From contig MHRF01000003.1 of NCBI GenBank assembly GCA_001820875.1, positions 1 through 42,846 on the forward strand: 42,846 bases of DNA. Reading direction: 5' to 3'. Below are positions 42,277 through 42,846 of this stretch, in pieces (the first letter of the stretch is position 1; each line of letters begins with the position of its first letter). The notes below the pieces were generated by a model, which saw only the letters and a list, made by a program, of their open reading frames with translations, did not search any database and had not been told where the DNA came from. The stretch comes from Candidatus Taylorbacteria bacterium RIFCSPHIGHO2_01_FULL_46_22b (lineage in GTDB: Bacteria; Patescibacteriota; Minisyncoccia; Phycocordibacterales; DSPV01). The translations under genes and the position numbers were made by a program.

Positions 42277-42846
42277 TTATGGCAGAAGTGTTTGCGGGGT
42301 TTCGTTAGGTACACACGTTGATCCGTTATACAGATACCCTGTAGGACACGCAATCGCACTTTGGCAAGCAGGAAACGTGTCGATATAAGGATGAGTTAAA
42401 TAACCTGCATAATCCTCGAGAAGCTGTCTATCAGCGTAGTCGATTGTCCCATCACCATTCACATCCGCACGTCTTCGGTCTTCACCAGACAAAGGAGGAT
42501 TAGTTATAGAATCATATTGAACCAGCCTAGCGTCTTTGTTGGTTACCAATCCATCACGATCAATATCGCCAATTGAATTACAGGGTGATGGGCGAAGGTG
42601 GCAGGCTGGAAAAGTGTCTATCTCGCCAGAAAGATAGTAATGAACTGTGGTGACAAAAATCAGAGGGTACACAATTCCATAATATCCGACATCCGCTCTC
42701 CTTTGTTGTTCCAACGTAAAAGTTCCAAGACCGGGAGAAAATACCATATCACGATCCCCCTGACTCACCCACCCATCATTGTTGACATCTCCATAGGAAT
42801 CGCAGGGAGGAGCTTTAGCTCCGGGAGGAGGTCTTTGTCCTCTGTT
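42277..42846 (-). CDS. Dockerin/EF-hand repeat protein, truncated by right edge
   Basis: Frame open to window edge; GDVNNDGWVSQGDRDMV, GDIDRDGLVTNKDARLV, ADVNGDGTIDYADRQLL plus repeated IDTFPAC segments. Confidence 0.8.
   Translation of the reverse strand, partial: NRGQRPPPGAKAPPCDSYGDVNNDGWVSQGDRDMVFSPGLGTFTLEQQRRADVGYYGIVYPLIFVTTVHYYLSGEIDTFPACHLRPSPCNSIGDIDRDGLVTNKDARLVQYDSITNPPLSGEDRRRADVNGDGTIDYADRQLLEDYAGYLTHPYIDTFPACQSAIACPTGYLYNGSTCVPNETPQTLLP

Noticed and set aside
42277-42768. Dockerin ORF as a complete CDS starting at 42768
   Set aside because: The reading frame stays open upstream to the window edge with another EF-hand loop, so the 42768 GTG is internal.

Overview
The window reads as a Patescibacteria/CPR-like (Parcubacteria-type) chromosome segment. 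This is inferred from gene content, short housekeeping proteins, pilin/sortase surface genes and standard-code stops; no database was searched. Recognisable core genes: dnaE, thrS (no TGS domain), uvrC (short), uvrA, uvrB, pyrE-like plus two divergent pyrF-like genes, tgt, gyrB/parE, a PheRS with a fused C-terminal FDX-ACB domain, HIT protein, tsf, rpsB, prfA, rpmE and rplY/ctc. Also present: a soluble histidine kinase with a dual-receiver regulator, FKBP, a LOG-family protein, a sortase beside a large DUF11/PKD-like surface protein, an MglA-like GTPase, three prepilins, a coiled-coil/lytic transglycosylase, a dockerin-like protein cut by the right edge, and one tRNA-Thr(UGU). Main signals for follow-up: (1) a ~70-nt leader shared by the two pyrF-like transcription units, with a conserved 5' hairpin and a covarying second hairpin; (2) two long intergenic regions (about 400 and 490 nt) with their own promoter, intrinsic terminator and many perfect stems, candidate large structured ncRNAs I could not assign to RNase P, tmRNA, SRP or 6S; (3) a surface protein with an internal IPYTG-type sorting signal followed by a ~280-aa predicted cytoplasmic domain, next to a sortase; (4) a mitochondrial-style single-chain PheRS architecture; (5) an MglA-like GTPase with altered nucleotide-binding motifs; (6) a set of compact orphan-gene cassettes, each with a TTGAC(N)-16/17-TA(N)3T promoter and a GC-rich terminator.
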